In this document: in pieces, positions 23,121-35,873 of the stretch
Layout: each line of letters begins with the position of its first letter
Numbering within the stretch: position 1 is the first letter of the stretch
NCBI GenBank assembly: GCA_905250075.1
Contig: CAJNOP010000697.1
Location: 1,247-65,246 of the forward strand
DNA from: Rotaria sp. Silwood1
Taxonomy: Eukaryota > Rotifera > Eurotatoria > Philodinida > Philodinidae
Direction of reading: 5' to 3'
Length of the DNA stretch: 64,000 nucleotides
Notes under the pieces: model-generated
What the model was told of the DNA's origin: nothing
The model's database searches: none
The model's input: only the letters and a program-made list of their open reading frames with translations
Program-made: the position numbers and the translations under genes

Positions 23121-26100
23121 TCCAACTTGAAAGTTAAATTCAATTGAACAACTACTCTTCGCCTTTCAACTTTCAAGTCTCGAAATTTAACGAGACGGAT
23201 ATCCTGTGTGTGTGTTTTCGTGATACCCTCATTGAGAGATGCCCTCCGTTAGAATAGTTAAAATTGGGAAACTGCAGTTCAATTTTTTCAAGTTTAAACT
23301 ATTCTTCAATTCAATTCAAGTTCCAAGTTTGACATATACGTATAAATTCTATAGCAGCTAGATAATATCGAGTTTTAAGTCAGCCACGTGCAGCCTTTAT
23401 ATAGTCTAACGATCTGATTCGAACAGTAATTGACTCATGACGGCCAAATTGACTGTTGGGAAAGTATGAAATTCAATTTCAAGAAGGGACATATTTCATC
23501 ACTTAACGATATCCCATCCTTTATAGCAAGGGATAACTGCATCATTATTTGAACAAGTCAACGAAATTAGATACATGAAATTTCAATTGTTCAAATTGGC
23601 ATATATCTTTTGCTAAAAATATTCAATTATCTTAGTAGTCCATTAAATGCTAGAATATCTTTCGTATGTCTCATATGTCCCCAATGTTCCATAAGATAGT
23701 AAATTTCTATGTATAGAAAATTGAAATGCAATGACTATAAGAAAAATTTCATAAAATTTCAACTTAATGCTTTGAAAAATAAGCACTGTGCATTAATTTC
23801 AATACAAAAGTATACCGAAATGTTATCTCTATTGTCAAGCTTGGGGTTCGTTGAGAAAGTTCTTTTTTATTTTCAATAATTTTCTAATAATAATGTATTT
23901 CTTGACTCAACCCAATCTCAAAAATAGTGATATTATTCCTATATATTTTCTACTCGAAATGAATTTCATTACGCAGACCTAATCCAAACTAGTGATTATT
24001 TTTGGTTCAATTCTATGTATAAAAATGAAGTTTTTCTATTTATCATCGACATATAATCTAGATCATTATATCACTATTCTTTGACTCAAATTGGCAAGTT
24101 ATGCTACAAGGATTTACCTAAGTGCTATTTTTTTAAGAAAAATGGATACAACAAATAAACAGTCGGAAATGAGAAACTGAAAAACGTTATAAATCAAAGT
24201 TTAATGATAACGGTAATGCAATAATAATCCAGTTTGCTATAAAAATGAAACAACTACTACTACTATTGCTCTCATTTTAATATTCAATCGCTCTCAAATA
24301 TATGCAGATCATATTTATTCTCTTTGAATTATTTCAGTTTTAAATATAAAATGAAATTATTAAAAAGGTATACATTTACTTTACTTTATCGTGGTACAAC
24401 GTCTGTTGACTTGTTTGTTTGAATATGTATTTTTACTGATCAACAATGTAACAACGTTATCCCCAATTTGTTTTTGTAATGGTGTGCGATGCACAGGTGC
24501 AGTAGTTATATTACTCGTCTATAAGACGCACATGTTATCATAAGTTACATATCAAGAAAATAACCATACGTCATTGGTATATTCATATTATTAACGGTCG
24601 TATTTTGATTTTCATCTGATGTTCATAGTATATGCACATGTATACATTAATTACATTGTTTATCATATGAAAAATGGGCCAAAGGAAGAGCGGATATCTT
24701 AAAAATGCTAATGCAATTATTCTTTTTCTTTTGTTTGCTGTCAACATTAGTATATAAGTGTATATTTTGATATTCGTTTATTTCTATATTTTTGTGATAT
24801 GAGAATAAATCCGCTTGAATCACTGCCAAAAATAGAAGAAAAAAGAAAATGTCTCCTAATTAATATCTTATTCAGTCAATGTATGAAAAAGCATAAATTC
24901 TTTACGTTGAGTGGTAATGTTCATAAAAGATCGATGTATTGTTAATAAATATAAATATTAACGTTTAAGTATTAGTATTTAATTTAATTTAATTCATCTT
25001 AGTATTTTTTCTCACCGATTTATGAGAAAATTATCTATTTGACAGTTGTTTTTATTCTGTTTTAGCACCATTTATATGAGACCCATATTATTAGTGAGTG
25101 AAACGGCGTGAAAAGCAACAATATTACTTCGATCTAATAACTGTAGTATACACGCATGTGCCACATGACCAAGCCGTTTATAAGAAAAAAATGCACAACA
25201 AAGCAAAAACCATTGTTCGATTGCATTACCACGATTTCGCTTTTCTTCTAGCACGAGTGTAGAGTTACCTTGAATATTTTTTGCTTATTTTTCTTACCCT
25301 TAATTATTGTGAGTCATACTTGGTGAAACAAACTAAATGTATATGGATGAATTGCGTCCGTATTCCCTGCCAAGTGAATAATGGGAAAGTGGTCATTAAA
25401 ATGCATTATTATCCGTAGCTACACCATTTCGACCCTTAAAATGCATCGTTTTTAGCGAATAATGGTAAAATAATTATTAAAATGCGTTGAGATTCAAAAA
25501 TGATCGATTTTGACCATTTCATAAACAGGGACTTTTTTTTTCTCGAGTTTCAAACTGACTTAAACAATACTTATGGTTTCTGAAACTCAGATGGATCACT
25601 AATAATTACTTACAAAACATACATATTTTACACAAAAGTCAAAAATATTTTTCGAAATTCTGCATAAAAGTTGATTGAAAATATTTGGTTCTAGTATAAA
25701 CATAACAAACAATAGTTGGCAAACTGTTAGTTTTTGGGTAATTCTCAGCAATAAATCGATAACTTTTGAATCAGAAAAGATCATGCTCTCCATAAAACTA
25801 CCCAATTTAATAGTTTCCCTGGGAGATCGATTTCTTTAGTGGAAAATATTTTTTTTAAGACGTTAAATTTCATTTTCATCTATCCGATGAGTAGCACACT
25901 ATAGACAAAAGATCTAATGCTGCATTTTGTCACTCATGAGAAATTTAAAATGTTTCTAAAGTGATGAAGTATATTGACATTATCGAAGCTACAAGGTAGA
26001 TCTTAAGAAGCCAGGTTATCTCTGTATTATAAGCAAAATCTGACTTTGATGATATTTTGAAAGTACTAACTAAAATTGAAGTTTTCATTGATCATCAAAA

Positions 26101-28154
26101 TTTAGAAATAAAGGTGCAATGCTTCAATAGAAAATGCATTGCAACGGGCTAAGCTAAAAGTTATTTCTTTCTATTTTTAAATGAAGTTGTAGTCATGATT
26201 ATTCGTATTGTTATATTTATTTGTTAAGATAAAGTAGTTGAAAAAATCAGAGTGGACATAGTTAGCTTTTAATCTAATATTTTTCGTGGCGAAACAATAT
26301 GTTCAACTCCAAGTACATTAATTTTACACTATAAGTATTATACAAGGTTTATCCGTTTTCGAATAACACTTTGTGAACAAAAAGTGCGCGATTTTTCTAT
26401 ACCTGTATTGTTGATCAAAGAAAACACGTAATCATGCATATATAACTCAGTCTCCAGATCTTGTCACTATATGAATTTATATGTTTTGTTAGTTCCTTCT
26501 ACAAAAGCAATATTTCCATTTATTAGTTAGACATGTAGTGCACACAGTGACGTTATCTTTATGATCGATTAATATAAAGCTTTAATTAGCACAATCCGCT
26601 AATAAGTATATATCTTTTAACTCAGAAGAAATATTTATCTTGAAATGGTTGCATTATCGTTTCCATATATCGAATCATTAACATATTTATTATGTTCATG
26701 TTCTCTCTTTAACATTATTTGTTCTTTTCTGTGAATGTTCTGTTCTATACGCTTGAATAAATTTTATTGGTTCATTTCAAATATAGACGAGTTAGTTGTA
26801 ACATGTCTGTTGTCTCTATATTTGGACAACTAAAGACACTTCACGAGATGTAATAGAATTTATAAATATTATAAATCATGTGTGCAATTTACCAGATCAA
26901 TCAATCGTCACTCACATTCTTCCATATCTCTCTGAACAGCATAAAGAACATACTTAGTTTTTCAGTTTAGTCCGAATACTATCCCAGATTAGGTCTTATA
27001 TGTAATTTTTATGTTGACGAGTAATATACAACATGTTTAGTCATACAGTATAACTATTCACTGATAGCCGAAGAAATCTGTTTAATATTCTATTCATTGA
27101 ATAAAATATGTATGATAATTCTTGTATCAGAAAGAGAAAAATAAAACATGAAGTGAATATTAGACAGCTTAGTATATAGATTAATCATAAATTCACTGAT
27201 TAAATATTTCATGAGGCATTTTTCTTTTTTCAAAAGTTTACTACAGCCAATTACTGATAGTTTAATAAAAACTGAAGATCTTCATGTATTACTCATAATA
27301 TAAATATAAGACCTAGCACACAATGTCGTTGCAACTAAACTGAAAAAAACTAGCTGTGTCGTTTATTTTTACCAGAATACACTATTCTTCATGACTTAAA
27401 GTATTTCCTAGAGTTTTCGTCTTATCTATGTAATACATAGTCGCATATTCATGCTCTAGCGCATTATGGCTTCTTAGTACTCAAATAAGAGTATGAAGTT
27501 ATTGTTATTTTAAAAATAACTCTTTCTAGTATTTCTCGACATATGACTTCTATGTAACTATCTGTTGCGACTCAGAATTTTGTGCTCTTTCTATTGACAT
27601 AAATACATTAGCTTACATTCACATTTCGTAAAATTGTAAAAGAATAGTTATTTTGAAAATAACAATCGTTCTACACCCCTATTCTCAAATAAGATCCTTG
27701 CAGATGTTTAACCCAGTTATCAATGATTACATTCAAAGAAACAGATAAGCATTTTAGTTCTCATTGTATAGAAGCGTTTGAGAGTCTCGAGACGCTAACA
27801 ACTTGATAAACGACATGAACCAATAGCTCTTTTTGTATATTCAACATTTCTTGGCAGACTAGGTCGAACTGCATTTATGTTTTCACCAAAATGCTTCATT
27901 TAAAGTCGCATAGAATAGTATTCTGACTCGTCCATTATAGTTATCTGTATCCTTCTAAACTCTAGGGAATTCAAATATTTTTAGCTAAGTTTTCTAAAAG
28001 TACACTCTCAATTCGAGTATAATTATGTAGATAAAATATTTCTGATAGCAGCAAAGATATTCAGAGAATATATACCGAATTAGACTACAAAAAGAATATC
28101 AGATGATAAAAACAAGATAAAAGAAATGAGCGAGTAAGGTTAGTGATGATATTA
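23121..28154. other. 5-kb gene-poor stretch
   Basis: AT-rich sequence in which I see no gene, RNA or clear repeat. Short open frames at 24647-24829, 25072-25254 and 25599-25805 (all minus) lack motifs. A possible tiny inverted repeat with TCCCTG termini spans about 25370-25530 but the arms are poor. Confidence 0.4.
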
Positions 28155-28319
28155 GATTGAAACATAAGTTCTGCACGTTTTTTTTTTCTTAGGCAAATTT
28201 GAGGCCTTATATCTCATGATTGGAATGGGATAGAGCCTCTATCCCATTCCAATCATGAGATATAAGGCCTCAAATTTGCCTAAAAAACAAAAAAAACGTG
28301 CAGAACTTATGTTCCAATC
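28155..28319. mobile_element. 165-bp near-perfect hairpin MITE with TA duplication
   Basis: Starts GATTGAAACATAAGTTCTGC and ends with its inverse GCAGAACTTATGTTCCAATC. The two ~80-bp arms are almost identical and differ mainly in the length and composition of a T-run. There is essentially no loop: the centre is GATAGAGCCTCTATC. TA flanks both ends (28153-28154 and 28320-28321). This is the most regular foldback in the window and likely the most recent insertion. It encodes nothing. Confidence 0.85.
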
Positions 28320-28414
28320 TAATCGAATGGCACTCAAATGCATTCAAGGTGACATAATTATAACGATGTGAAACAGTCACAAATAATGCCAAAAAAATGG
28401 TTTGTGTACTACGC

Positions 28415-28490
28415 TGGTGTGGGTGTGGGTTCCCGGGCTGGCTCAGCTTAAAATAACTTCCATCGGCATGCACACCACATACCCACACCC
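28415..28490. repeat. Head-to-head telomere-like cassette
   Basis: GGTGTGGGTGTGGGT, a spacer of about 40 bp containing CCCGGG, then CACACCACATACCCACACCC. It lies ~95 bp from the hairpin MITE at 28155-28319. Confidence 0.75.
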
Positions 28491-29438
28491 AATGGAATTC
28501 TAATACATATGCATCAAAAGTGAATTAAGAAACGGAAACAATTTTATTTCTGATTATCAAGAACGATCATCCTTCAGGAAATCAGCAACACAAATAAAAA
28601 AAGGAACAAAATGTCTATGTGGAGAATGTCTTTGTATATAATCAACTGCTGTTTTTTAGCCAATGGAATCTATTCGTAGTTGAGTTAGAATAACATGAGC
28701 TCATGTCGATCCATCGCTACCAGGGTGAGTAGTATCGTCAGATGATTTAAACATGATATTATCTATATCTTTTCAGTGAAAGAGAATAAGTTGCTGTCTA
28801 CCAAAGAGAAGTGTTATTGTACGTTTGTGGATCTCTATTGAATTTCGATGTTCTGTGATAATTAATTCTACATAAATCATTCCAAGCAGCACATGCAGTG
28901 ACAGAAAGAAAAGTAAATTATTTACTTTAACTTTCGACGCCGATCGATGCATCATTCTTGAAATAGGCTATGTGTGAACTATCACTAGCTGTGAAAGACA
29001 TGATATATCCACTTTTCGGATGCTGCTTTCTCAAGTTTAATTCGCACTTGTAAGAGTGTGAGTGTGGGTGCTATCACTATTTTCTAATTTTATTTGAACT
29101 TTCTTAAAATATGATACAGTTTTTGTGGCTTCGACAATTCGTCAAGAAATTTTATTTTAATGTTTTGCAATGTTGAAAAATGTTGGTTGCCGTTATTGAA
29201 GTATCCATGTTAAGTGTAACATTACTTTTTATTTGTCACAAATCTTTATACAAGAGAATATTAAATAACTATGCTAAACATAATAGCCGATAAGACGCAG
29301 TAGACTATTTTTTCATTCAATACTAAACGAGTTTAACTAGTATTGTTGGAAGTATTCTAATTATATCGGCAATGGTCATATGCGATGGCTGCCCAAGAAC
29401 AGTTCTTGTTCAAGTATAAATATGCATGTTGTTTTATG
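28491..29438. other. Intergenic DNA, no gene confirmed
   Basis: A minus-strand open frame at 28773-28955 contains one hydrophobic stretch (LLFFLSLHVLLGMIYVELII) but no family signature or splice continuation. A lone G-rich telomere-like tract (GTGTGAGTGTGGGTG) lies at 29056-29070 without a C-rich partner. Confidence 0.35.
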
Positions 29439-31003
29439 CCCATGTAATCACGAAACGCAAGATCGATGCGTTGAAACGCGGTTTCACAACAAAACGCGTC
29501 TAAACGCAGTTAAAAATGGTTTCACAACGCATTCAAATGCATTTTTAATATGAAACGCGTTGAGACGCAGTTAGAAAACTTTTGAAACGCGTCTGAACGC
29601 AGTTTTTGTATGCAACGTGTTGAAACGCAATTGTAAAAAAACTATGAACCGCGTGTCAACGCGTTTCATATTGAAATTGCGTTTGTACGTGTTTAATAAG
29701 AGTTTGACTGAACGCGTTCAAACATGGTGTAATATGAGAAGCGTTGAGACGCAGTTAGAAAAAATTTTGAAACGCGTCTGGACGCAGGTTTTCTATACAA
29801 GGCGTTTAAACGCAATCAGAAAAAAATGAACCGCGTTTCGACACGTTTCTGAAAAAAATTTAATGCGTTTAAAAAATTTTGTTTACGAACTGCGTTCAAA
29901 CGTGTCTTAAATATGTTTTTCGCTCGCGTTAGGACGCAATCATATTTTCGAGTGCCTTTGAAAGTGTTTATTTTTTGTGTATCGGACGCGATTTTACCCA
30001 AAAATTGCTGCTCTAGAAGAGTTAACTGCATAATCAAAATCATCAGCTTACATGTATTTTATTCATCTAAACTTCATTAGACTTCTAATAAAGAATGTTG
30101 AGATGACGTTAAAATAGACAAAATTCAATTAAACATACGGTGAACAGTCCATATTTCTCTAAAGTTTGTAAGAAAAATAGTCAGATAATATTGTAATAGT
30201 TTCCAGCTATGCAACGCCCTTTCAGAATATTGTTAAATACTACTATTTAAATAATATTATTAGTAACTTTTCATCATATATTTCTACTAACTTGGTTGTC
30301 AATAATTATCTATTCATTAAATTTTTCGATAAAATTATTTATCATATTACCAGTGCAATAAAAAAGATCGTAAGATTTTTTATGTGTAGTAGATGATAAA
30401 AAAAAGATGTTATTTTATTAAAAAAATAAAAAACTTATTTAAAAAAATAACTAAAAAGTCATCTTACGTGTTAAGACTCTTGAATTCGGAAAAAATACAT
30501 CTTGTTAAAATAAAGTATTTAACCGATGAAATTCGTCTTCAAATATATTTTATTTTGAATAAGACAAGATTTCGAGTTAGTGTAACTCAGCGGTATGTAT
30601 GAACGACTTCTAATCACTGGTTCATCTGTTCAAATCTGATCGTCGTCACTTAAGGTAAAATCTAATCCATTTGCCAGGGAAGACTAAGACCATCAAAAAA
30701 TATTGATGGTGGCAACTCAGTTCGAATCTGAAATGGATTATCATATTTTTTTCAAAATTTTTAGTTTTTTTATGAAACGCGTCCAGACGCATTAAATGTT
30801 TCATCTGAGACGCGTTTTCGCTAAAAATGCGTTTGAACGCAAGTCAAGCTAGAAGCGCATTCACACGCGTTTCTAAAATAAATCGCGTTTAAACGCTTCG
30901 TTTGTTTCACTGGGGACGCGTTCAAACGCGTTCACTCTTAGCGTTTCGCACGCAAATGAAACGCGTTTCAGACGCGTTTTGAGGCAAAAAATATTTACAT
31001 GGG
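29439..31003. mobile_element. 1.57-kb foldback element built of AAACGC-motif repeats
   Basis: Ends are CCCATGTAA (left, 29439) and its inverse TTACATGGG (right, ending 31003), with TG on both flanks. From 29452 to about 29960 a motif of the form AAACGCGTCTGAACGCAGTT recurs every 30-33 bp, in imperfect palindromic form. The same motif returns in 30775-30990. The same core, AAACGCGTTTAAACGC, builds the arms of the 22151-22643 element, so the two are probably one family. The ~800-bp AT-rich centre (30000-30770) is unique and non-coding by eye. The copy is clearly diverged. Confidence 0.6.
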
Positions 31004-32382
31004 TGTGCAACAGATTTTCTTTGTTTTCTCTTTACTTGTTTGGATGGATTGCTCGGTACATATTTCTACTAAATACTTGTGCATGAATGTATTTCACAAG
31101 AAAAATACACTTCAACATCTTATTGCTATTCGTTTGGAATTTGCTGTTTCATAGAATAATAATTTAAGTCCTCGTTTATTAGAAGAAAGTAATGTCAGTT
31201 CAGACGAAGCTATTGGACATATTTCGGTATGACTGTTTGCTTGGCGGCTATCTGCTCGTAGGGATGCTGATGCTGATTCTTTAGAATTATTTTTTAATTT
31301 TTTCTCACGAAATTATTTGAAGTATCATCAGTATTTACTGTATTTTCTGCTTGAATATGCTACACTACAATAATTAGTCGCGCACTACCTTCATTAAATT
31401 CATTTATCTATGTTACTAAAAATGATCTGCCGTTTACATTTGCCTTAAGAGCTGTTGATAGCATGGCTATATTATCAGGTCTATCAAAAAACAATTCTAT
31501 TGTTCTTACAAGCACGTGGTGCGGAAAGATGTGCAACCGGACAGATCATTTTAGGTATTAATCAAAAATATTCTGTTATTATTATCCAACTGAATATAAG
31601 TTCTTTTTTCAAGATATTGATTGAGAAATGATGAATAACGGTTTCAAAGCTTTGCATCTTACAATATCTTTCATTATAATTCATGTTGAAACACCATAAT
31701 TTTAAACACAACTAATTTATATTTTGAATGAACGAAGATAATTAGAGATGATGATGATGATGATGATTCACTGCGAGTGATTTACGAGTCGTGAGTTTAC
31801 TGAAACACTGATATTGCGTCTTTTGTACTTTTATTCATATTCATCAATGAACAGTAGTGAAATAAATACATATACTCGACCAAAATATAGGATAACTTTA
31901 GGCTATCTATAATTTAAATCATAATGCAAGGTTAGCAGAAATGCATCACTTTTATTAATATTTCTAGTCTTAATACATAAATGTCGTCTTTCAATTAAGA
32001 GTCCTGCTATTGAAAAGATTTGTCTGGAGTGCGAAAGTGGATGGTAATTCCAGAATCTTCACTAGCAATCTCACTTCATTATATTTTCATAGAAAAACTC
32101 ACACACTCAATGAACGTTGACTACAATAGAGAGAGCAATACTCGATGCCTACAGTGAAACACGCCTATATGCATATCAACACACACATATCTAGAACATT
32201 ACGTTCCAAATCAAGTACAGACAACATATGACCAGTCTTGGTAGAAGACAACATTACATCAAACAAAGAACGATATTGAACTTGCCAAGAAGTTACTAAC
32301 ATGCACCTTCAAGACAGTTTTAAGCAGTTCTCAAATATCTTGTATAAATATATTTTTAATAAAAATCAGGTAGAATAGAAAT
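31004..32382. other. Intergenic DNA with possible coding remnant
   Basis: Around 31165-31240 and 31380-31545 (plus strand) the codons read like real protein (LLEESNVSSDEAIGHIS; SLNSFIYVTKNDLPFTFALR; LQARGAERCATGQIIL) but in different frames with stops between. I do not recognise the family; it may be a decayed gene. A (GAT)n microsatellite lies near 31748-31768. Confidence 0.3.
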
Positions 32383-35078
32383 CTACTGTTGCACAGATAT
32401 TCTATTAGTCGATATGAGTGGTTCCAACTCAAGTATTTTAAATTCAACATCAGTCCATTTCTTGAACGTTGAAACTTCATCATCACCCTTTAAATTCTTG
32501 AAAGAAAATTTCAACTTTTTACATGCCAGTGCACATATTTCTTTGATATCTGGTCGATCTGTAAATTGTTGGGCTCCACCTATGTCCTCACGACATTGTC
32601 TATTACCACATCGAACTTTTCCTTAAATAAGAAACATAGAGAAAATTTAAAATTAAATCAATCAAAATATTGTTTGTACCATTCACTTGTATTTCTTTGA
32701 ATTTTTGTGCTTCAGAAAACCATTCGATTTCTACTCGTTCGATGAGTTGTTGTTGTTGAATAAAATAATTACTATTTCGCTTGCGTATCCATGAAAGTTG
32801 ACCCAAATAATAATCACATGAGCGACATGAAACTTTACCATCTGTGGTCTGTGGATCTTTTAAATTAGATTGAATTAATTGTTTCCGTTCTGTTTCGACA
32901 CGCCAGCGATCAATAATTCCATTCTAAAACAAAAAGAAAAGAAAATGATAAAAACACTCCACTTTTTTTTGTAATAAAAGAAAGTACAAAATATTTCATT
33001 AACCTGAACGTTTTGAAGATTAACTTTCAATTGATCAGATGATATTTGTTGCCAACTGTTAAGTGCTTCTAACATTTCCGATTCTTTCAAACGATTTGTC
33101 ATCTCTTTTATGTAATTTTTTGAACCTATATACATGATAAAATGAAAAACAATTTTTTTTTATAATTGATGAGTTTTGCTTTTTTTTGCATTAGTTTTTT
33201 CCTCTAACAAAACTGTCATATACCTGCATCAACAACTAGAAAACAAGAGCTTTTCTCTGCTCGAGCCCGTCCTCTTGATTGAACTGTGCCAATTTCATTT
33301 GAAACAAATTCATAACGTATAACAAAAGAACATTCTGGTACATCCAAACCTTCTTGTATGATATCTGTAGCAATTAACACATTCGACAATCCTAAAGATT
33401 CATCATAGATTGACAAGACTATTCAAATAAGTACAAGAAAACCTTTTCGAAAATTGTTCAATGCTTCATCTTGTTCACTAAGACTATTCTGATAATCAAC
33501 ACCATTTTGACCGACAAGCCAACAAGGTTTTATAATGTTCTATTTGAATGGTTTATTTTAACTGTAAATAACCAACTTACCTTAACATCTTCACGTTCAT
33601 TGAAATAATCAAACATCAATTTTGCATAAAGTGTACGAGATACTAAAATTAATCCTACACAAAAAAAAAGAATTTTCTCAATCATCAAGTATGAAAAGAA
33701 TAACAATTAACCTCTCGCATTGTCTCTTTGTTTAATCAGTCGTTGTAACAAATCAGTCAAAAAATCAAGTTTAGGATTTGTTAAATAATATTGACTATCT
33801 TTCAATTGATCGACTATACTATTTACTATTTGTAGACAATAATCATGAACTTCAGTTTCAATATCTATTGGCGTTTCTTTTTTACTAGAAGAATCAAATA
33901 GAAATATTCAAATTTTGTTGATAATGAGAAATATACGTGTAAAATAGATCAATTTTCTTGATGATATCATTTATTATTGATTTCAATGGTAAATCAGTTA
34001 ATGCATTGAGTCTTTTGACAAACATAATCATGTATTTAATTAGTATCACATTAGTTAAATTGTTCTTTATCTCTGCATCATATTTTTCTTGAACTAATTG
34101 TTGTTCATCAGTTAATGCACCAATAGTTGGAGAACATTGAGATCCAATATATCCCAACAAGGATTCAATTAATTCTACTAATTTTTGTATATACTGATCA
34201 AATGACATTGATTGAACAGTGAGAATTTCATCATCTGTTGGTCTATGTATTTTTTTATTCAATTCTTCAATATGTTCTTCTTTGCTTACAGTTACAACAT
34301 TATAACAATTGAGTGTTGCACATAATTCATAAAGTTTATTGAGAGCATTATTACGACGCTGCTCAACATTTGATAACTCTTCATATATTAACTTTGAATT
34401 TGTTAGTTTCGTTCCACATGAAGCAGTAAGACCAATTATTCTCGGTTGATGGTCCGCTTGATGATAAACTAAATATTGTTCCATAATTTTCGAATATGGA
34501 TGATTTCCAATACAATTATGACATTCATCAAATATTAACAAATCAATTTGATTTAAAAGAATAGTTTTGTCGATTAAGCAATTCAAAAATTTTTGTGGTG
34601 TACAAACAACAACATGACTATATTGAACAAATTCATTAGCTGTTGAATCATCGTCACAAGGCATAACACGAAGATCGCCAGCATCACGTATAGCTGCTAC
34701 TTGTTGATCACGAATTGAACGATGAGGAATAAAGAAAAATGTTAAAAATTGTTCATCTTTTTCTTTTCGTTTTTTCATATAATAATATTTGATTAAAAGT
34801 GCAGCTATGTATGTTTTTCCTGCACCTGTTCGTAAACTAACAATTGCATTTTCACTGTTTATAACAGATTGAATGAGTTCAATTTGAAAATCAAAAGGAC
34901 GACGTTGAATGTTTAGTTGTGAAAGATATTCATCAGACCATATTGAATTTTTTTCGAAAGGTTCTAAATCTAAATTTTTGTAGTCTTGAATTATCTCAAT
35001 AGGTGAATTGAGATTCGTTGAAACAATTTTGTAAGTACTTTGTTTTGTGATAACTGATGATGATGATGTTGATGCCAT
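32383..35078 (-). CDS. RIG-I-like RNA helicase without CARDs
   Basis: Eight exons: 33937-35078, 33712-33884, 33581-33654, 33443-33539, 33224-33391, 33004-33125, 32680-32923 and 32383-32621. All GT-AG introns are 41-98 bp; the spliced frame is 752 aa with stop at 32383-32385. Motifs: Walker A SLRTGAGKTYIA, Ia PHRSIRDQQ, DECH box (IFDECHNCIGNHPYSKIM), GLTAS, the long helical insertion typical of RLR/Dicer helicases, ILVSRTLYA, IATDIIQEGLDVPEC, and motif VI QSRGRARAEKSSCF. The C-terminal ~150 residues carry CRSC and, 60 residues on, CGNRQC, the four-Cys zinc site of the RLR regulatory domain that binds RNA ends. No CARD, RNase III, PAZ or DUF283 domain is present, so it is LGP2/DRH-like rather than Dicer. 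Expected role: cytoplasmic dsRNA sensing or help to small-RNA pathways. Confidence 0.9.
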
Positions 35079-35189
35079 GTCACCTTAAAAAAAATGTATA
35101 TTATGTCAAACAAAAGCATATGCTATCATCGATGATAAAACTAGATATTTAACAAAGAAAATCGAACAAAAGTTCAGAGACATTGCATC

Positions 35190-35865
35190 CAGAGATGGGC
35201 AAGTCAGCGATTTTTTGACTCAAGTCAAGTCAAGTCAAGTCAGAGTCGCTTTAAGTCAAGTCACAAGTCAAGTCATTTCTTAAAAATTCCAAGTCAAGTC
35301 AAGTCAAGTCGGAGCTACTTTGAGTCAAGTCACAAGTCAAAATTCAAGTCAAGTCAAGTCAAGTTGGAGTTCAACCCCGATTTTCACTGTGTTTTCTTTA
35401 AATGAAGACAAATTATCGAAAACATTCTTTCCTTGATCCATATTATAGTTGTACTCTCGTTTGCTAAATTATTTATTAATTTAATTATTATAAAAACAAA
35501 GAAAACAACGTATTTCCGTTAAACAGATTTTTGGGAAATGAAATGTCCAATAAAAATTGAGAAAAAAGGTTTTCTACGTATTTCAACAGCCATCATCTTA
35601 TTTCAGACGAATTCACTCTGTGAACATATTTGCTGATCTTCATTTCGATTTTTCCACTACATTTCAGTTAAAAAACCGAAATTGAAGTGAATAAAATCCC
35701 TTTAGATATATACATGTTTAGACTTGACTTGACTTTTTTATATACGGCCAAGTCACAAGTCAAGTCAAGTCATTCTGAAAAATTTCAAGTCAAGTCAAGT
35801 CAAGTCAGACTTGACTTGACTTGGCTTGATTCAAGTCATTTTTTGACTTGACTTGCCCATCTCTG
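35190..35865. mobile_element. 676-bp hAT-type MITE with 8-bp target duplication
   Basis: Termini CAGAGATGGGCAAGTC and its inverse GACTTGCCCATCTCTG, a typical hAT end, are flanked by a perfect 8-bp duplication ATTGCATC (35182-35189 and 35866-35873). Both subterminal regions are packed with CAAGT pentamers (35220-35365) or their inverse (35720-35850), with an AT-rich centre between. No transposase is encoded. The perfect target duplication indicates a comparatively recent insertion ~110 bp upstream of the helicase start codon, so it may sit in that gene's promoter. Confidence 0.92.
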
Positions 35866-35873
35866 ATTGCATC

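Noticed and set aside
25370-25530. Possible tiny inverted repeat with TCCCTG ends
   Set aside because: Arms beyond the first six bases pair poorly and no target duplication is seen.
28773-28955. 60-codon minus-strand frame with a hydrophobic segment
   Set aside because: No family resemblance and no supporting splice sites.
30575-30651. tRNA-Arg(UCU)-like sequence with D-loop-like ACTCAGCGGT and T-loop-like TTCAAAT
   Set aside because: Acceptor and anticodon stems do not pair adequately; at best a degenerate tRNA-derived fragment.
30664-30739. Second tRNA-like stretch with a perfect 7-bp outer stem and TTCGAAT loop
   Set aside because: The inner hairpin has an even-sized loop and there is no proper D arm, so it cannot fold as a standard tRNA.
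32383-35078. Dicer annotation for the helicase
   Set aside because: No PAZ, DUF283 or RNase III domains follow, and the C terminus has the RLR zinc domain.
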